A stretch of 64,000 nucleotides of DNA from Costus lasius. Lineage: Eukaryota; Streptophyta; Magnoliopsida; Zingiberales; Costaceae. Under the pieces are notes generated by a model. The model worked only from the letters and a program-made list of their open reading frames with translations, was not told the origin of the DNA and searched no databases. The translations under genes were made by a program, and so were the position numbers. Positions within the stretch are counted from its first letter, which is position 1, and each line of letters starts with the position of its first letter. The stretch covers positions 93,990,439-94,054,438 of the forward strand of contig CM050450.1 in the NCBI GenBank assembly GCA_027563935.2. The letters are read 5' to 3'. Positions 33,896 through 46,764 of the stretch are shown here, piece by piece.

Positions 33896-35661
33896 ATTGG
33901 TATCAGAGCCTGGTTCCTTGTATGTTTCATATGATTGCTTATTGTGATCCTTGTTTGCGCTTATTAGTAGATCTAAAAGAGCATGAGAAAATTTCATGTT
34001 TGTTTTACATTGGCGCATGCATGTTAGTTGGCGCTTGTTGTAGTTTTCTCAAAACTTACTTGCGCGCCCCTCATTAGATCTAAGCGCCTACTTCAAAAGC
34101 TTAGACGGGTTATTAGGGTTGAAGTCATCGTCCAGTCTAGACCCAACTGTCTGATCAGACCATCTGACAGCCTAGATGGGTCGATCAGATGGCACCTATG
34201 CGCAAGCATGTGGTGGCTATTGGTCGACTACAGAAAGGCGTGTAGCGATGTCTGCTTGAGACAACCATTGAACGCTCATGATTAAGGCCCGGGGTCACAC
34301 CCGCTTGCCAGAACTCATCAGGGACGTTCAGCCCTACGCATGCATTGTTGACCATTAGGTCGACTCAAGTCGGTTATGACTTGGTGCATGCAAGGGCAGT
34401 GGGTCTGACTAGGTCTGATGAGTGGATCCCTATTAATGGACCGTTGTAAGGTAGTAGGGCACATAAGGAAATAAAATGAAGCCAATGGGTTTTTCGAAAA
34501 AGTTTATTTTCTTGATTGGATCACTTGATGTTTGTATAACATGATGATTGTCTATTTAATCTTATGTGGGCTGCCTAAATTTAATGTGTGCTGTGCTGGG
34601 GCCTGCGTGCCTGGAGTATTATTTGTAAATTATTATTGTGATCTGCGCATCACATTTTAATTAATTTATAAAGTGTAATTGACCTGCGTGTCAATCATGT
34701 CTAGATAGATTAAATTGTAATTTAATCAGACATGAGCACAGAGCACACATGACAGAGGCGCATGCAGCAAGTGGCTTCACCAGTGGGAGGTCTAGGGTTC
34801 GACTCTAGGACAGGCGCATTTTACCTGGTGAGCGCACCTGAGCTGTAGTGGGCGCTTGGGCCCGGGTTGGGCCAGATGAAATGCTAAAGACCCATGAAGA
34901 GCTCAAGTGAAGACTTAAGTTAATTAAGGTCTTACTTAGGCTTAATGGGCTTTTACCACATAAGATCATCATGCTTTTAATTTACTGTTTAAGTAATTTA
35001 ATAACTGCATGATTTATTCTTCTGCTATCACCATAGGATTTGAATGATAGTAAGAAGATAAAAGGACCGTTAAAATCCAACGTTAAATATCAAGCACGAT
35101 AGCCTTCTGACGCGAAACCTCACTGTTCTGACTATCGTTGGGGCCGTGTTGTACCCACTCAGTGGGCACGCCCATCTATCTTCAGACGGTGTGTGATTAC
35201 ACCTGCGTGTTACAGAGAAGGGATTTATCGCTTCTCGTTGCTCAGCATAGCACGTGGTGGTCCAGGGAGTAGGTCAGGTCAGCTTGACCATGTAGGCTAC
35301 ATATTGAGCATATGGTAGCCATATGGAGGCAGCCATCTGTGGGATCAGAGACTGTGTTGTACCAACTCAGTTGGCACAGTCTGCTGGATTGCCCAGATGA
35401 AGGGGAATCGCACGGGTTGGCGATTGGCAGGGATTGCCTACCAGAGATTAGTGCTTGTACTCTCTGTGCATCTTATCTCGCCTAAGCGGGACGCGGAGAC
35501 CAAGTATGAAATCTGGATCCCATCTCACTAAAAGAGTTTCACTCTTTCGGACTGTTTTACTGGATTTTTTAGTCCGATAAAATAGTGAGAAAAGAATCAT
35601 TCTTAAGTCCTGAATTGATTCTAACATTGATACTGACCTTGCTGTTCTTGCAATGTTGTAG
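33755..35661 (+). other. E: proposed 5' intron / leader (1907 bp)
   Basis: It contains the PBS, T-arm-like hairpin (34792-34808) and both leader hairpins, and ends in ATGTTGTAG. No gene is seen. Confidence 0.58.
33898..33909 (+). promoter_or_regulatory. E primer-binding site (tRNA-iMet)
   Basis: Intact TGGTATCAGAGC two bases after the LTR. Confidence 0.95.
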
Positions 35662-37426
35662 ATTACTGCAGCAACGAACACCACAGCGTTCAATGTGCGA
35701 TCCCTACTGGAAAGGGAGAAGTTTGCTGGGCCAAACTTCTCAGACTGGTACGGACACCTTAAGATTGTTCTTAAGGCTGAGAGGAAACTGTATGTCCTCG
35801 AGACGGCTATACCGCCTCAACCCGCTGCGAACGCCGCAAGGGCGGTTCGGGAAGCTTATGAAAAGCATGTCAATGATAGCATTGATGTCGCTTGCCTTAT
35901 GCTAGCGTCTATGACGCCACAGCTGCAGCGTCAGCATGAGGATTTATCTGCTATAGAAATTATAGCAAACCTCAAGATGCTGTATGCTGCGCAGGCAAGG
36001 ACTGAACGCTATAACTTGATGAAACTTTTCTTTCAGAGCAAACTGACTGAAGGGAGTCCAGTGGGAGCTCACGTACTCAAGATGATTGGGTACAAGGAGG
36101 CTCTAGAGAAACTGGGACACACCATCAATCAGGAGCTTGTTGTAGATATCATCTTGCAGTCTCTCCCGGCCTCTTTCGATCCGTTCATCATTAATTTTAA
36201 TATGAACAAGATCGACTGTACCCCGGCTGAGTTACTGATCATGCTCTTGACTACAGAGCAGACTCAGTCTCGTGAGAAGGGAACGCCTTCATCCTCTGTC
36301 CTAATGGTTCCTTCTAGGAACAAGAAGAAGGGGAAGAAGGGCAAAGCCCCTGTCAAGAGCTACAACAAGGCTCTGAAACAAAAGGTATAGCGGTCGAAGG
36401 AATACAGATGTTTCCATTGTGGCCAGCTGGGTCACTGGAAAAAGGACTGTAAAGCGCTCCAAGGAGATAAGAAGGGAAGCAACTCTTTCGCTTCTGGCTC
36501 AGGTATTTTCGTGACTGAAGTCATGGTATCTTCTTCTTCTATTTCATGGGTGTTGGACACTGCATGTGGAGTTCACATTTGTTCAAATATACAGGAACTC
36601 AAGAGAAGAAGACAGGTGGGACAGCATGAGGTGGACCTACGAGTTGGAAACGGGGCACGGGTTGCTGCTGTTGCTGTAGGAGTTTATCACATCTCTTTAC
36701 CATCTGGTCTTGTATTAGAACTGGACAATTGTTATTTTGTGCCGAGCATAACTAAGAATATTATCTCTATTCCTGCTCTTGTCAGGAAAGGGTTTTCCTT
36801 TGAATGCAAGATTTCAAAGTGTTATATTTCTTTTGATAATATTGTTTATGCTACTGGGTCAATTAACAATGGGTTATTCATGTTGGACATGGAATGTTCT
36901 ATACAACAAATTGATATTAAGAAAGCCGAGTATGCTGATGACAGCACCTTGCTATGGCATAGTCGTTTAGGCCATATTAACAAGAAGCGCATTAAGCGGT
37001 TGCATGACCATGGACTGCTGGGATCATTCTCCTATGAGGAGCTTGATACATGCAAAGCTTGTTTAATGGGTAAAATGACGAAGTCTCCTTTTTCCAACAA
37101 AGGTCAAAGGGCTTCAGGTTTACTTGATCTCATTCACAGTGATGTGTGTGGGCCATTTAGTAAACATGCCAGAGGTGGCTATTCATACTTCATTACCTTT
37201 ACTGATGATTTCAGTAGATATGGTTATGTCTATCTAATGAGACATAAAAGTGAATCTTTTGACAAGTTCAAAGAGTTCAAAAATGAAGTACAAAATCAGC
37301 TAGGCCGAAATATCAAGGCACTTCGTTCAGATCGAGGTGGAGAATACTTGAGTCATGAGTTTACTGACTATCTGAAGGAGTGTGAGATTATCTCACAGCT
37401 CACTCCGCCAGGAACACCGCAATGGA
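35662..37426 (+). pseudogene. gag-pol: E gag-protease-integrase, interrupted
   Basis: From the acceptor the frame is open (ATT ACT GCA GCA ACG AAC ACC), then ACA GCG TTC replaces the internal ATG AGC TTC. It stays open until TAG at 36388-36390 (a Lys codon in relatives, just before the CCHC knuckle). The same frame then continues through CFHCGQLGHWKKDC, LDTACG, the integrase zinc site and the first two DDE aspartates. It ends at ...TPPGTPQW, where F is inserted before the catalytic glutamate. A small insertion (SREK area, near 36270) distinguishes E and part of it from D. Confidence 0.92.
37422..37426. repeat. TSD of F, left copy (ATGGA)
   Basis: ATGGA is the expected E sequence (CAATGGAATGG in relatives). 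The right copy should follow F's 3' LTR beyond the window end. Confidence 0.7.
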
Positions 37427-39115
37427 TGTTGGGGTATGCCCTTAAGACTAATGTTTGAAGTCTTGGGATTGTAACAGTATCATGTAATAAACTGTTATGT
37501 TTATAAAGGCATGGTTGTTATTCAGTAAGCTACATTGTCTGCTGCAATATATGTTCTTCTGAATAATGTCTCAAAGCTGTTCAGCTAGGCTGACATGCAG
37601 TTATGTCCTTAGTCGAGATATCTTGGTGAACATGAGACAGCCTTGATATGGTTAAGACTAATATGTGTTCTAATCTTATAGGATGCTTCGAGCATGGAAT
37701 AAGATGTAGACTCATGGGTACATTGGATGTACTGGACAGACCCTACTTGGATATTCAATTGCTTGTCACAATGTGAATAATCCTTGAATGCGACAAGTGG
37801 CACATTTCCTCTGACTTGAGATCACTTGTGTTTTCTAAATGATGATTGTCATTATTTTGAGATAGTTCAATATCACTTGAAATATAATGATTATAGACTA
37901 TCTTGGATAGTGAGCTTGAGTCAGGTTAGGGCACTAGTGATAGACATAGGATTGCCGTCTCCTTAATTGGAGTGTGATGTTCTAAAGGGGCCCCCTGGAT
38001 GAGATGATTGAGAAAGTGTATGGCCATACCCAGATGACTATGTTCATCTGATCTAATCATGCTCATCATATTGGAGTTACAAGCTTGACTTGCTTGTCCA
38101 ATAAGAACATCCAGTGGTAAAGGAAATTTGTATGCTTTGTGAATTGATTCACACTTGTGCTGTTTTTGGGTGTAGTCTTGGAAGACTCTTTCCTTTATAT
38201 CGGGAGACAGTGATGTGTTGCTAAATACCCCTCACTGATCGTGATAACGTAAGTTATCATTACCGACATTTAAAGGAAACCCTTAGGGTCGCACAATTTG
38301 ATGATATGGCTTTCTTAAGTCAGATCGTGTGGACTGAATTATTCGGGTTCAGTTTAAAGGGATTTAATCTCTGATTGTAAGTGAGATCTGGTCTGATCAT
38401 GTTTGATTGATTAGGGCTTGAGATCGGTAAGCTTCGATTGAGAGAATGAATGCTAGATCAGTCAGATCAGGAGCATTGAGAGATTGACGGTCAGATCAAG
38501 AGCCTTAGGGTTTATTTTGATCTGGACTTATTTCTTGGTTTATTTGGTTAGTGAACCAAATCGGTTTGAACCAGCTCATGGATGAGCGCATGGTTCAAAG
38601 GTGATGTGGCATTTGCGATTGGGGTAAACCCAAGATCGCATGTGGAGAAGTGGGATGCTATTTTTGGATAGCACTTCTCAAACGTGGCCATGATCTCACG
38701 TCGCCCCTCTCTTGCCTCTTCACGCCTTTGACGCCTCCTTGGGTTGTCTTCGAGCGGCATTCTCGTCTAGAGAAAGTCTAAGGCGACAAGAGAGAAAAAC
38801 GCCAAGAAGAAAAGCTCTCCTTTCCCTTTGCATTCGATCAAGACGCCTTGGACGATCCTTGCTAGCACAAGGGACGACAAGAAGAAGCACATCTTCATCT
38901 TGTGTGTGACGATTTGGAGGAGATCTTCGTTGTTCTCTTACTTCCAAGGCGCCATCTTAAAATGGCCATGGTATGAATCGAATCACTTCTTTACAATCGG
39001 TTTTGTTAAGTTGATCATATAATGCATGCTCATTGATCCTATGAAACCCTTTATCCGCTGCCCCCTTTCTTGCTTGCGCCACCATTGGGTTTTCGCCCCC
39101 TTTGGGGAACCTTCA
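37427..39115 (+). repeat. F 5' LTR
   Basis: This 1689-bp LTR runs TGTTGGGGTATGCC...GGGGAACCTTCA. It contains the GCTCAT/ATGAGC stem-loop at 38574-38587 and the ATG-donor site at 38962-38976. Confidence 0.95.
38962..38976 (+). promoter_or_regulatory. F: proposed LTR start codon and 5' splice site
   Basis: ATG GCC ATG is followed by donor GTATGA (38971). The acceptor is now at 59135-59136 beyond G. G is inserted within the intron, 12 bp before the acceptor AG ends. Confidence 0.58.
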
Positions 39116-39117
39116 AT

Positions 39118-39129
39118 TGGTATCAGAGC
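39118..39129 (+). promoter_or_regulatory. F primer-binding site (tRNA-iMet)
   Basis: Intact TGGTATCAGAGC two bases after the LTR. Confidence 0.95.
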
Positions 39130-40906
39130 GAGGTTAATGCATGTTTTTGTATGATTGCTTAAGCCATTTTGTGATCCATGCTTGCGAAAATGCTTAGATC
39201 TTCAATACATGCATAAATACATGTTTAGTTGTCATAAGCGAAACTTGTATTTGTTTTTCTTGTGCATGTATGTTGGCGCTTGATGTAGTTTTTCTCAAAC
39301 AAATATCATTTGCGCGACTCATTGTAGATCTAAGATGCGCCTGCATTAAACCCTTAGACGGGTTATTAGGGTTGAAGTTATCCCCTAGGTTAGATCCAGA
39401 CAGTCTGATCAGACCATCTGACAGCCTAGATGGGTCGACCAGATAGCACCTTGGCACATGCTAAAGGTGGCTATAGGTCGACTGCATCATAGGCGTGTAG
39501 CGATGTCTGATTGAGACAACCTGTGAACGCACATGAGTTAGGCCCGGGCTCACACCCGCTTGCCAGACCTCATTGTGGTTGTTCAGCCCTTGGCGCATGC
39601 ATGGTTGACCCTTTTGGTCGACTCAAGTCAGTTAGGACTTGGTGCATGTAAGGGCAGTGGATCTGACTAGGTTGGATGAGTGGATCCCTAGTAATGGACC
39701 GTTGAAAGGTTGTAGGGCATATAAGCAAAATAAAATTGATGCCCATGGGGTTTTTCGAAAATTTTATTTTAATGACTGGATCACATGATGATTGATGCCA
39801 TGTGTTTGTCTATTTATTCTTATGTGGGCTGCCCATGTTAAATCTGTGCTGTGCTGGGGCCTGCGTGCCTGTATTAATATGTAAATTAATTATTGTGATC
39901 TGCGCATCACATTGCTTTTAATTTATAAAATGTAATTGACCTGCGTGTCAATCTTGTCTAGATAGTTAAATTTGTAATTTAATTAGACAAGAGCACAAAG
40001 CACACTTGGCAGAGGCGCATGCAGCAGAGGCTTGACCAGGTGGGAGGTCTAGGGTTCGACCCTAGGACCTGGCGCATATTCCTGGTGGGCGCACCAGAGC
40101 TGCAGATGGCGCTTGGGCCCAGGTTTGGGCCAGATGAGCAGCGAAAGCCCCATGAAGAAAAGCAAGTGAAGACTTAAGTTTCTTAAGGTCTTACTTAGGC
40201 TATGGGCTTTTACCACATAAGATCCATGCTTTCTTTTATTGCCTAAATATTAGAATTGCATGATTAGTTTATCTTCTGCTATCACCATAGGAATTGCATG
40301 ATAGTGAAGAAGATAAAAGACCGTTAAAATCCAACGCTAAAATTTCAAGCTCGTAAGCCTTCTGACGCGAAACCTCACTGTTCTGACTATCGTTGGAGTC
40401 GTGTTGTACCCACTCAGTGGGCACGTCCATCTATCTTCAGACGGTGCGGGATTACACCTGCGTGTTACAGAGTGGGGATTTATCCCTTCTCGTTGCTCAG
40501 CATAGCACGTGGTGGTCCAGGGAGTAGGTCGGGTCAGCTTGACCGTGTAGGCTACATATGTGGCGCATATGGTAGCACATGGGGGCAGCCATCTGTGGGG
40601 TCAGAGATTGTGTTGTACCAACTCAGTTGGCACAGTCTACTGGATTGCCCAGATGAAGGGGAATCGCACGGGTTGGCGATTGGCTGGGACAGCCTACCAG
40701 AGATTAGTGCTTGTACTCTCTGTGCATCTTATCTCGCCTGAGCGGGACGCGGAGACCAAGTATGAAATCTGGATCCCATCTCACTAAAAGAGTTCTACTC
40801 TTTCGGGCTGTTTTGCTGGATTTTTCAGCCAGATAAAATAGTGAGAAAAAGAATCTTTCTTAAGTCCTGATTGATTCTTAACATTGATACTGACCTTGCT
40901 GTTCTT

Positions 40907-40911
40907 GCATT
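40907..40911. repeat. TSD of G, left copy (GCATT)
   Basis: GCATT is repeated at 59125-59129. Removing G and one copy restores the U-rich stretch before F's acceptor. Confidence 0.94.
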
Positions 40912-42599
40912 TGTTGGGTCCCCTTCGAGGGGGAGCGCAAGGGGGAAATCCCTAAAGGTGGCGCATATGTGATTCTTTTGCAGCGGAAGATAGGGATTCA
41001 AGATCAAAATAGCATGTCGTATGATCAACTCTTATGAGATGTATAAATCGGATGAGATTCATACCATTGCCATGAAGATTGGACTCGACTTGGAAGCAAG
41101 AGAACGATAGGGTTCTCCTCCAAAGTGTGCCACACACAAGAGGATGTTGGCCTACTCCTTGTCGTCCTTGTGCTAGCAAGGCTTCAAGGTTCTTGTCGTA
41201 TGAAGGAGAAGAAAAACCAACTTTCGGCAAGGGCGATGAAGCTTCTCTTGTTCGTCCTCGTCTCCGATGGATCGATCACCAAGCAAAGCCACAACATGCG
41301 TTTAAGCGTTTTCTTCAAGAGGCGTTACATGATTTCCCAAGATGGAAAGTCATGAAGCTTTCGCCCACTCAAACCAAACCGCCCTTTAACGCTTCCATCT
41401 TGAACCAATCCGTTCACACATGTGTGAACCGGTTCAATGGAATTCGGTCCAATGCTTTTGGTTCAAAGACCAAACCAAAACAACCCAAGCCATGGTCTAG
41501 ATCTCTCTCTGAACCAAACGGTTCAAGATCTAACCGTTGATCTCTTGATGCTTCTGATCTCACTGATCTAGCATCACTACTCTCGATCGAAGCTTACCGA
41601 TCTCAAGCCCTAATCAATCAAACATGATCAGACCAGATCTCACTTACAATCAGAGTCCAAACTCCTTTAAACTGAATCAAAACAATTCAGTCCACACGAT
41701 CTGACTTAAGCAAGCCATATCATCAAATTGTGCGACCCTAAGGGTTTCCTTTAAATGTCGGTAACGACAACTTACATTATCACGATCAGTGAGGGGTATC
41801 TAGCAACACATCACTGTCTCCCGATATAAAGGAAAGAGTCTTCCAAGACTACTCCCAAATCACAGCATAAGTGTGAATCTTCTTCACAAGGCATACATGT
41901 TTCCTTTGCCACTGGATGTTCTTATTGGACAAGCATGTCAAGCCTGTAACTCCAATACGATGAGCATGATTAGATCAGATGATCACTGTCATCTGGGTAT
42001 GGCCATACACTTTCTCAATCATCTCATATAGGGGGGGCCCTAGAACATCACACTCCTTAAACAAGGAGACGGCAATCCTGTATCTATCACTAGTGTCCTA
42101 ACCTGACTCTTGATCATCATCCAAGATAGTCTATAATCATTATATTTCAAATGATATTGAACTACCTCAAAACAATGACATTCATCATTTAGAAACACAA
42201 GTGATCTCAAGTCAAAGGACATGTGCCACTTGTAGCATACAAGGATTATTCACATTGTGACAAGCAACCGAATATCCTAGTAGGGTCTGTCCAGTACATC
42301 CAATGTACCCATGAGTCTATATCTTATTCCATGCTCGAAGCATCCTATAAGATTAGAACTCATATTAGTCTCAATCATATCAGGGCTGTCTCAAGTTCAC
42401 CAAGATATCTCGACTAAGGACATTACTGCATGTCAGCCTAGCTGAACAGCTTTGAGACATTAATCAGAAGTACACTTATTACAGCAGACAAGGTAACAAT
42501 CTGAATAACAACCATGCCTTTATAAACTTTAGAGTTTATTACATGATACTGTTACAATCCCAAGGCCTCAAACATTAGCCTTAAGGGCATACTCCAACA
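40912..42599 (-). repeat. G 3' LTR
   Basis: This 1688-bp LTR reads on the plus strand TGTTGGGTCCCC...GGGCATACTCCAACA. A 153-codon open frame on the plus strand is identical in both G LTRs but is antisense and without homologues in other LTRs, so it is not called. Confidence 0.95.
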
Positions 42600-42614
42600 A
42601 TCTCCCACTTGCAC
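42600..42614 (-). promoter_or_regulatory. G polypurine tract
   Basis: On the minus strand GTGCAAGTGGGAGAT abuts the 3' LTR. Confidence 0.85.
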
Positions 42615-42619
42615 TTAAT

Positions 42620-45036
42620 CTAATGGTTGAGAAACCTCAAACCCATATTATTACAGTGCTTCTCATGCTTCTGCTGCGCCAGAGGCTTGGTAAGCGGGTC
42701 TGCCAGATTGTCATCTGTATGAACCTTGCATATTTTGATCTCGCCGCGATCAATGATCTCCCGGATCAAGTGAAACCGTCTCTGTATGTGCCTGGACTTC
42801 TGGTGCGAACCGTGGTTCCTTTGCTTGTGCGATTGCTCCAGTGTTATCACAGAAGATAACCAAAGGATCTGCACTCGAAGGAACAACACCAAGTTCTTTC
42901 ACGAACTTACGAATCCACACTGCCTCCTTGGATGCTTCCGAGGCTGCAACATACTCGGCTTCTGTTGTGGAATCAGCAACAGTTGACTGTTTGAAACTTT
43001 TCCACACCACTGCTCCACTATTCAAGCTAAAAACATAGCCTGATTGCGATCGGAAATCATCCTGGTCCGACTGGAACGAAGCGTCAGTATATCCTTCAAT
43101 ACTGAGTTCTTCCTGACCACCATATTTCAAGAACATATCTTTGGTCCTCCGCAGATATTTTAAAATGTTCTTGACCGCAATCCAGTGCGCCATGCCTGGA
43201 TTACTTTGGAACCGACTGGTCACGCTTAACCCGTAAGCGACGTCTGGGCGAGTACACAACATCGCATACATAATGGACCCAATAGCCGAAGCATAAGGCG
43301 TATTGTCCATTTCATCTTTCTCAGTCTGTGTTTGTGGGCACTGACTCTTCGAAAGATTCAGACCATGTCTGACTGGCAGATATCCTCTTTTAGAATTCTC
43401 TAAATGGAATCTCTCCAGGACTTTATCGATGTACGTACTCTGGCACAGCCCGAGAAGCCTCTTAGATCTATCCCTGTAGATCTGCACACCTAACACATAG
43501 GCTGCTTCTCCTAGATCTTTCATCTGGAAACATTTTCCTAACCATGCTTTAACAGCATGCAGTTCAGGAATATCATTTCCAATGATCAAGATGTCATCGA
43601 CGTAGAGGACCAGGAAAGTAATCACGCTCCCACTAAACCTCTTATATACACACGGGTCATCTTCGTTTTTGATGAAACCAAACTCAGAGATTGATTCATC
43701 AAAACGAATATTCCAGCTTCTAGATGCTTGTTTTAGTCCATAAATGGACTTCTTTAACTTGCATATTTTATGACGATCTGATGGATTAGTGAAACCCTCA
43801 GGCTGTGTCATATACACATCCTCGTCCAGATTTCCATTAAGGAAAGCTGTCTTCACATCCATCTGCCAGATCTCATAATCATAATATGCAGCTATCGCGA
43901 AAAGAATCCGAATAGACTTAAACATGGCTACAGGTGAGAAAGTTTCATCATAATCTATCCCGTAGATTTGTTTGAAACCTTTCGCAACTAGCCTGCCTTT
44001 ATAGGTAACCACGTTACCATCCATGTCAATCTTCTTCTTGAAGATCCATTTACAGCCTATAGGGATTACTCCCGGAGGCGGATCAACCAAATCCCAGACT
44101 TGGTTATCTGACATGGAGTCCATCTCGGCTCGCATAGCATCAAGCCATCTAGCTGACTCCGGTCCACTGACCGCATCCGCATAAGTGAGGGGTTCATCAT
44201 TATCAATGATGTAGACTCCGTCATAGCGCTCAGGCTGACGATGGATCCTTCCCGATCTTCGCGGTTCCCGTGATATCTGAGCCTCAGGTTGTTCAATAAC
44301 CTGATCTACCGGCTCAGGTACATCCAACTGTGCTTGACTATTTTGTCCTCCCTCTGGATTCTCATCCAGCCTTATTTCTCTCCCACTGGCCTCTTGCAGA
44401 AGAAACTCCTTCTCAAGAAATATGGCCGTCCGAGCAACAAATACTTTGTTCTCTTTGGGATCGTAGAAATAATAACCCCTAGTTTCCTTAGGGTAACCGA
44501 CAAATATACATTTCTCAGATCTGCTCTCCAGTTTCCCAGAGGCGAGCTTTTGTGACATAAGCCTCGCAACCCCAGATCCTGATAAATGTCAAGCTTGGCT
44601 GTTTCCCATACCATAACTCATATGGCGTCTTAGAAACTGCCTTGGATGGCACTCGGTTTAGTACCTTTGCAGCTGTTTCCAGTGCAAAACCCCAAAACGA
44701 GTAAGGTAGAGTAGCCTGACTCATCATAGAACGAACCATATCAAGTAACGTTCTCTTTCTCCTCTCGGACACACCATTCCATTGCGGTGTTCCTGGCGGA
44801 GTGAGCTGTGAGATAATCCCACACTCCTTCAGATAGTCAGTAAATGCATGACTTAGGTATTCACCACCTCGATCAGAACGAAGTGCCTTGATATTTCGGC
44901 CTAACTGATTTTGTACTTCATTTTTGAACTCCTTGAACTTGTCAAAAGATTCACTTTTATGTCTCATTAAATAGACATACCCATACCTACTGAAATCATC
45001 AGTAAAGGTAATGAAGTACTGATAGCCACCTCTGGC
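42620..45036 (-). pseudogene. gag-pol: G gag-pol, 3' part, with two frameshifts
   Basis: This is the integrase core, RT (YVDD) and RNase H half of G, joined to 54175-55644 in an uninterrupted copy. Two 1-bp insertions break it. One near 44548-44553, in the KKLASGKL region, shifts the frame after ...GCEAYV. One near 42808, before HQKSK, shifts it within RNase H. Between them the frame is long and open. Neither shift is at an obvious programmed slippery site, and D has no such shift, so both are damage. Confidence 0.92.
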
Positions 45037-45041
45037 ATGTT
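45037..45041. repeat. TSD of H, left copy (ATGTT)
   Basis: ATGTT is repeated at 54175-54179. Removing H restores FSKHARGG in G's integrase. Confidence 0.95.
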
Positions 45042-46764
45042 TGTTGGGGTATGCCCTTAAGGCTAATGTTTGAGGCCTTGGGATTGTAAAAGTATCATGT
45101 AATAAACTCTTATGTTTATAAAAGGCATGGTTATTATTCAGGTTGTTACCTTGTCTGCTGTAATAAGTGTACTTCTGAATAATGTCTCAAAGCTGTTCAG
45201 CTAGGCTGACAGGCTATAAGTCCTTAGTCGAGATATCTTGGTGAACATGAGACAGCCTTGATATGGTTAAGACTAATATGTGTTCTAATCTTATAGGATG
45301 CTTCGAGCATGGAATAAGATGTAGACTCATGGGTACATTGGATGTACTGGACAGACCCTTTTAGGATATTCAATTGTTTGTCACAATGTGAATAATCCTT
45401 GATAGCAGCAAGTGGCACATTTCCTTTGACTTGAGATCACTTGTGTTTCTAAATGATGATTGTCATTGTTTTGAGGTTGTTCAATATCATTTGAAACATA
45501 ATAATTATAGACTATCTTGGATGGTGAGCTTGAGTCAGGTTAGGGCACTAGTGATAGATAAAGGATTGTCGTCTCCTTGTTTAAGGAGTGTGATGTTCTA
45601 AAGGGGCCCCCCTTATATGAGATGATTGAGAAAGTGTATGGCCATACCCAGATGACTATGTTCATCTGATCTAATCATGCTCATCGTATTGGAGTTACAG
45701 GCTTGACTTGCTTGTCCAATAAGAACATCCAGTGGCAAAGGAAACATGCATGCCTTGTGAGTTTGATTCACACTTGTGCCATGGTTTGGGTGTAGTCTTG
45801 GAAGACTATTTCCTTTATATCGGGAGACAGTGATGTGTTGCTAGATACCCCTCACTGATCGTGATAACGTAAGTTATCGTTACCGACTTTTAAAGGAAAC
45901 CCTCAGGGTCGCACAAATTGATGATATGGCTTTCTTGAGTCAGATCGTGTGGACTGAATTGTTTTGGTTCAGTTTAAAGGAGTTTAAACTCTGATTGTAA
46001 GTGAGATCTAGCCTGATCATGTTTGATTGATTAGGGCTTGAGATCGGTAAGCTTCGATCGAGAGTAGTGATGCTAGATCGGTGAGATCAAAGGCATCAAG
46101 GGATGTACGGTTAGATCTCGAACCTTCATGGTTCAGATGAGATTTAGACCATTGCTTGGCTTGGTTCAATTTAGTCTTTAAACCGAATTCAATTGGACCG
46201 AATTCAATTGAACCGGTTCACATATGTGAACGCATGGTTCAATCGAATTGGCATTTTGTTTTGGTTCATTAGACATGAACGTTTGAAGTGATGACTTACC
46301 ATTTTGGGAATGGAGGTTTCGGAAATGGTTCTTCAACGCCTCACTTGGATGAAAAAAAAACGCTTGTCTCTTCTCAACGATTGCTGCTTGCTTTCGGTGT
46401 GGTGAGTTTGGACGAGGACAAGGAAGAGTTCATCCACGCCAAGTTCATCCTTCATCTCCTTCACGCGACAAGTGCACTTGAAGTCCTTGCTAGCACAAGG
46501 AGCAACAAGAAGAAAGGCCACTTCTCATCTTGTGTGCGCATCTTGTGGAGGAGACCCCTATTCAATCTCTTCTTCCAAGCCGACCTCCAACTCTATGGCT
46601 ATGGTATAGATCTAAACTCATTCAAGTTGATCATATGCTCATGCTAAGATCGTCGAAAACACATGCTTCCGCTTGCAATTTTATGCGCCACCCCTTAGTG
46701 TTTTCGCCCCCCTCTTGAAAGGGATTGCATCAGGTTTGCGCTCCCCCTTGAAGGGGACCCTACA
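45042..46764 (+). repeat. H 5' LTR
   Basis: This 1723-bp LTR contains a short tandem duplication (CCGAATTCAATTG, 46184-46212), a 16-bp perfect palindrome (46217-46232) and the proposed ATG-donor site at 46595-46609. Confidence 0.96.
46595..46609 (+). promoter_or_regulatory. H: proposed LTR start codon and 5' splice site
   Basis: ATG GCT ATG is followed by donor GTATAG (46604). The acceptor at 48526-48527 keeps phase with the gag ATG at 48549. Confidence 0.55.

Larger units (their letters stand above)
32215..37426 (+). mobile_element. Copia element E, 5' part (host of F)
   Basis: E has a complete 5' LTR, PBS, leader, gag, protease and most of the integrase core. It is then interrupted by F at 37427, with TSD copy ATGGA at 37422-37426. 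The remainder (…NGVSERR…, RT, RNase H, 3' LTR) must follow F's 3' LTR outside the window. E shares with C the substitution of the internal ATG. Confidence 0.92.
38971..40911 (+). other. F: proposed 5' intron / leader, main part
   Basis: It contains the PBS, T-arm-like hairpin (40049-40065) and both leader hairpins. The branch-point-like CTGAC and most of the U-rich tract are here. The last bases, GTTGTAG, lie at 59130-59136 after G. Confidence 0.55.

Noticed and set aside
41079..41540. A 153-codon open frame in the G LTR, repeated at 57605-58066
   Set aside because: No ATG at its start, antisense to the element, no counterpart in the other LTRs, composition like non-coding LTR sequence.
42750..44558. 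Programmed frameshifting to explain the frame changes in G
   Set aside because: D and A are open throughout. The shifts in F, G and H are at different places and fit random indels.
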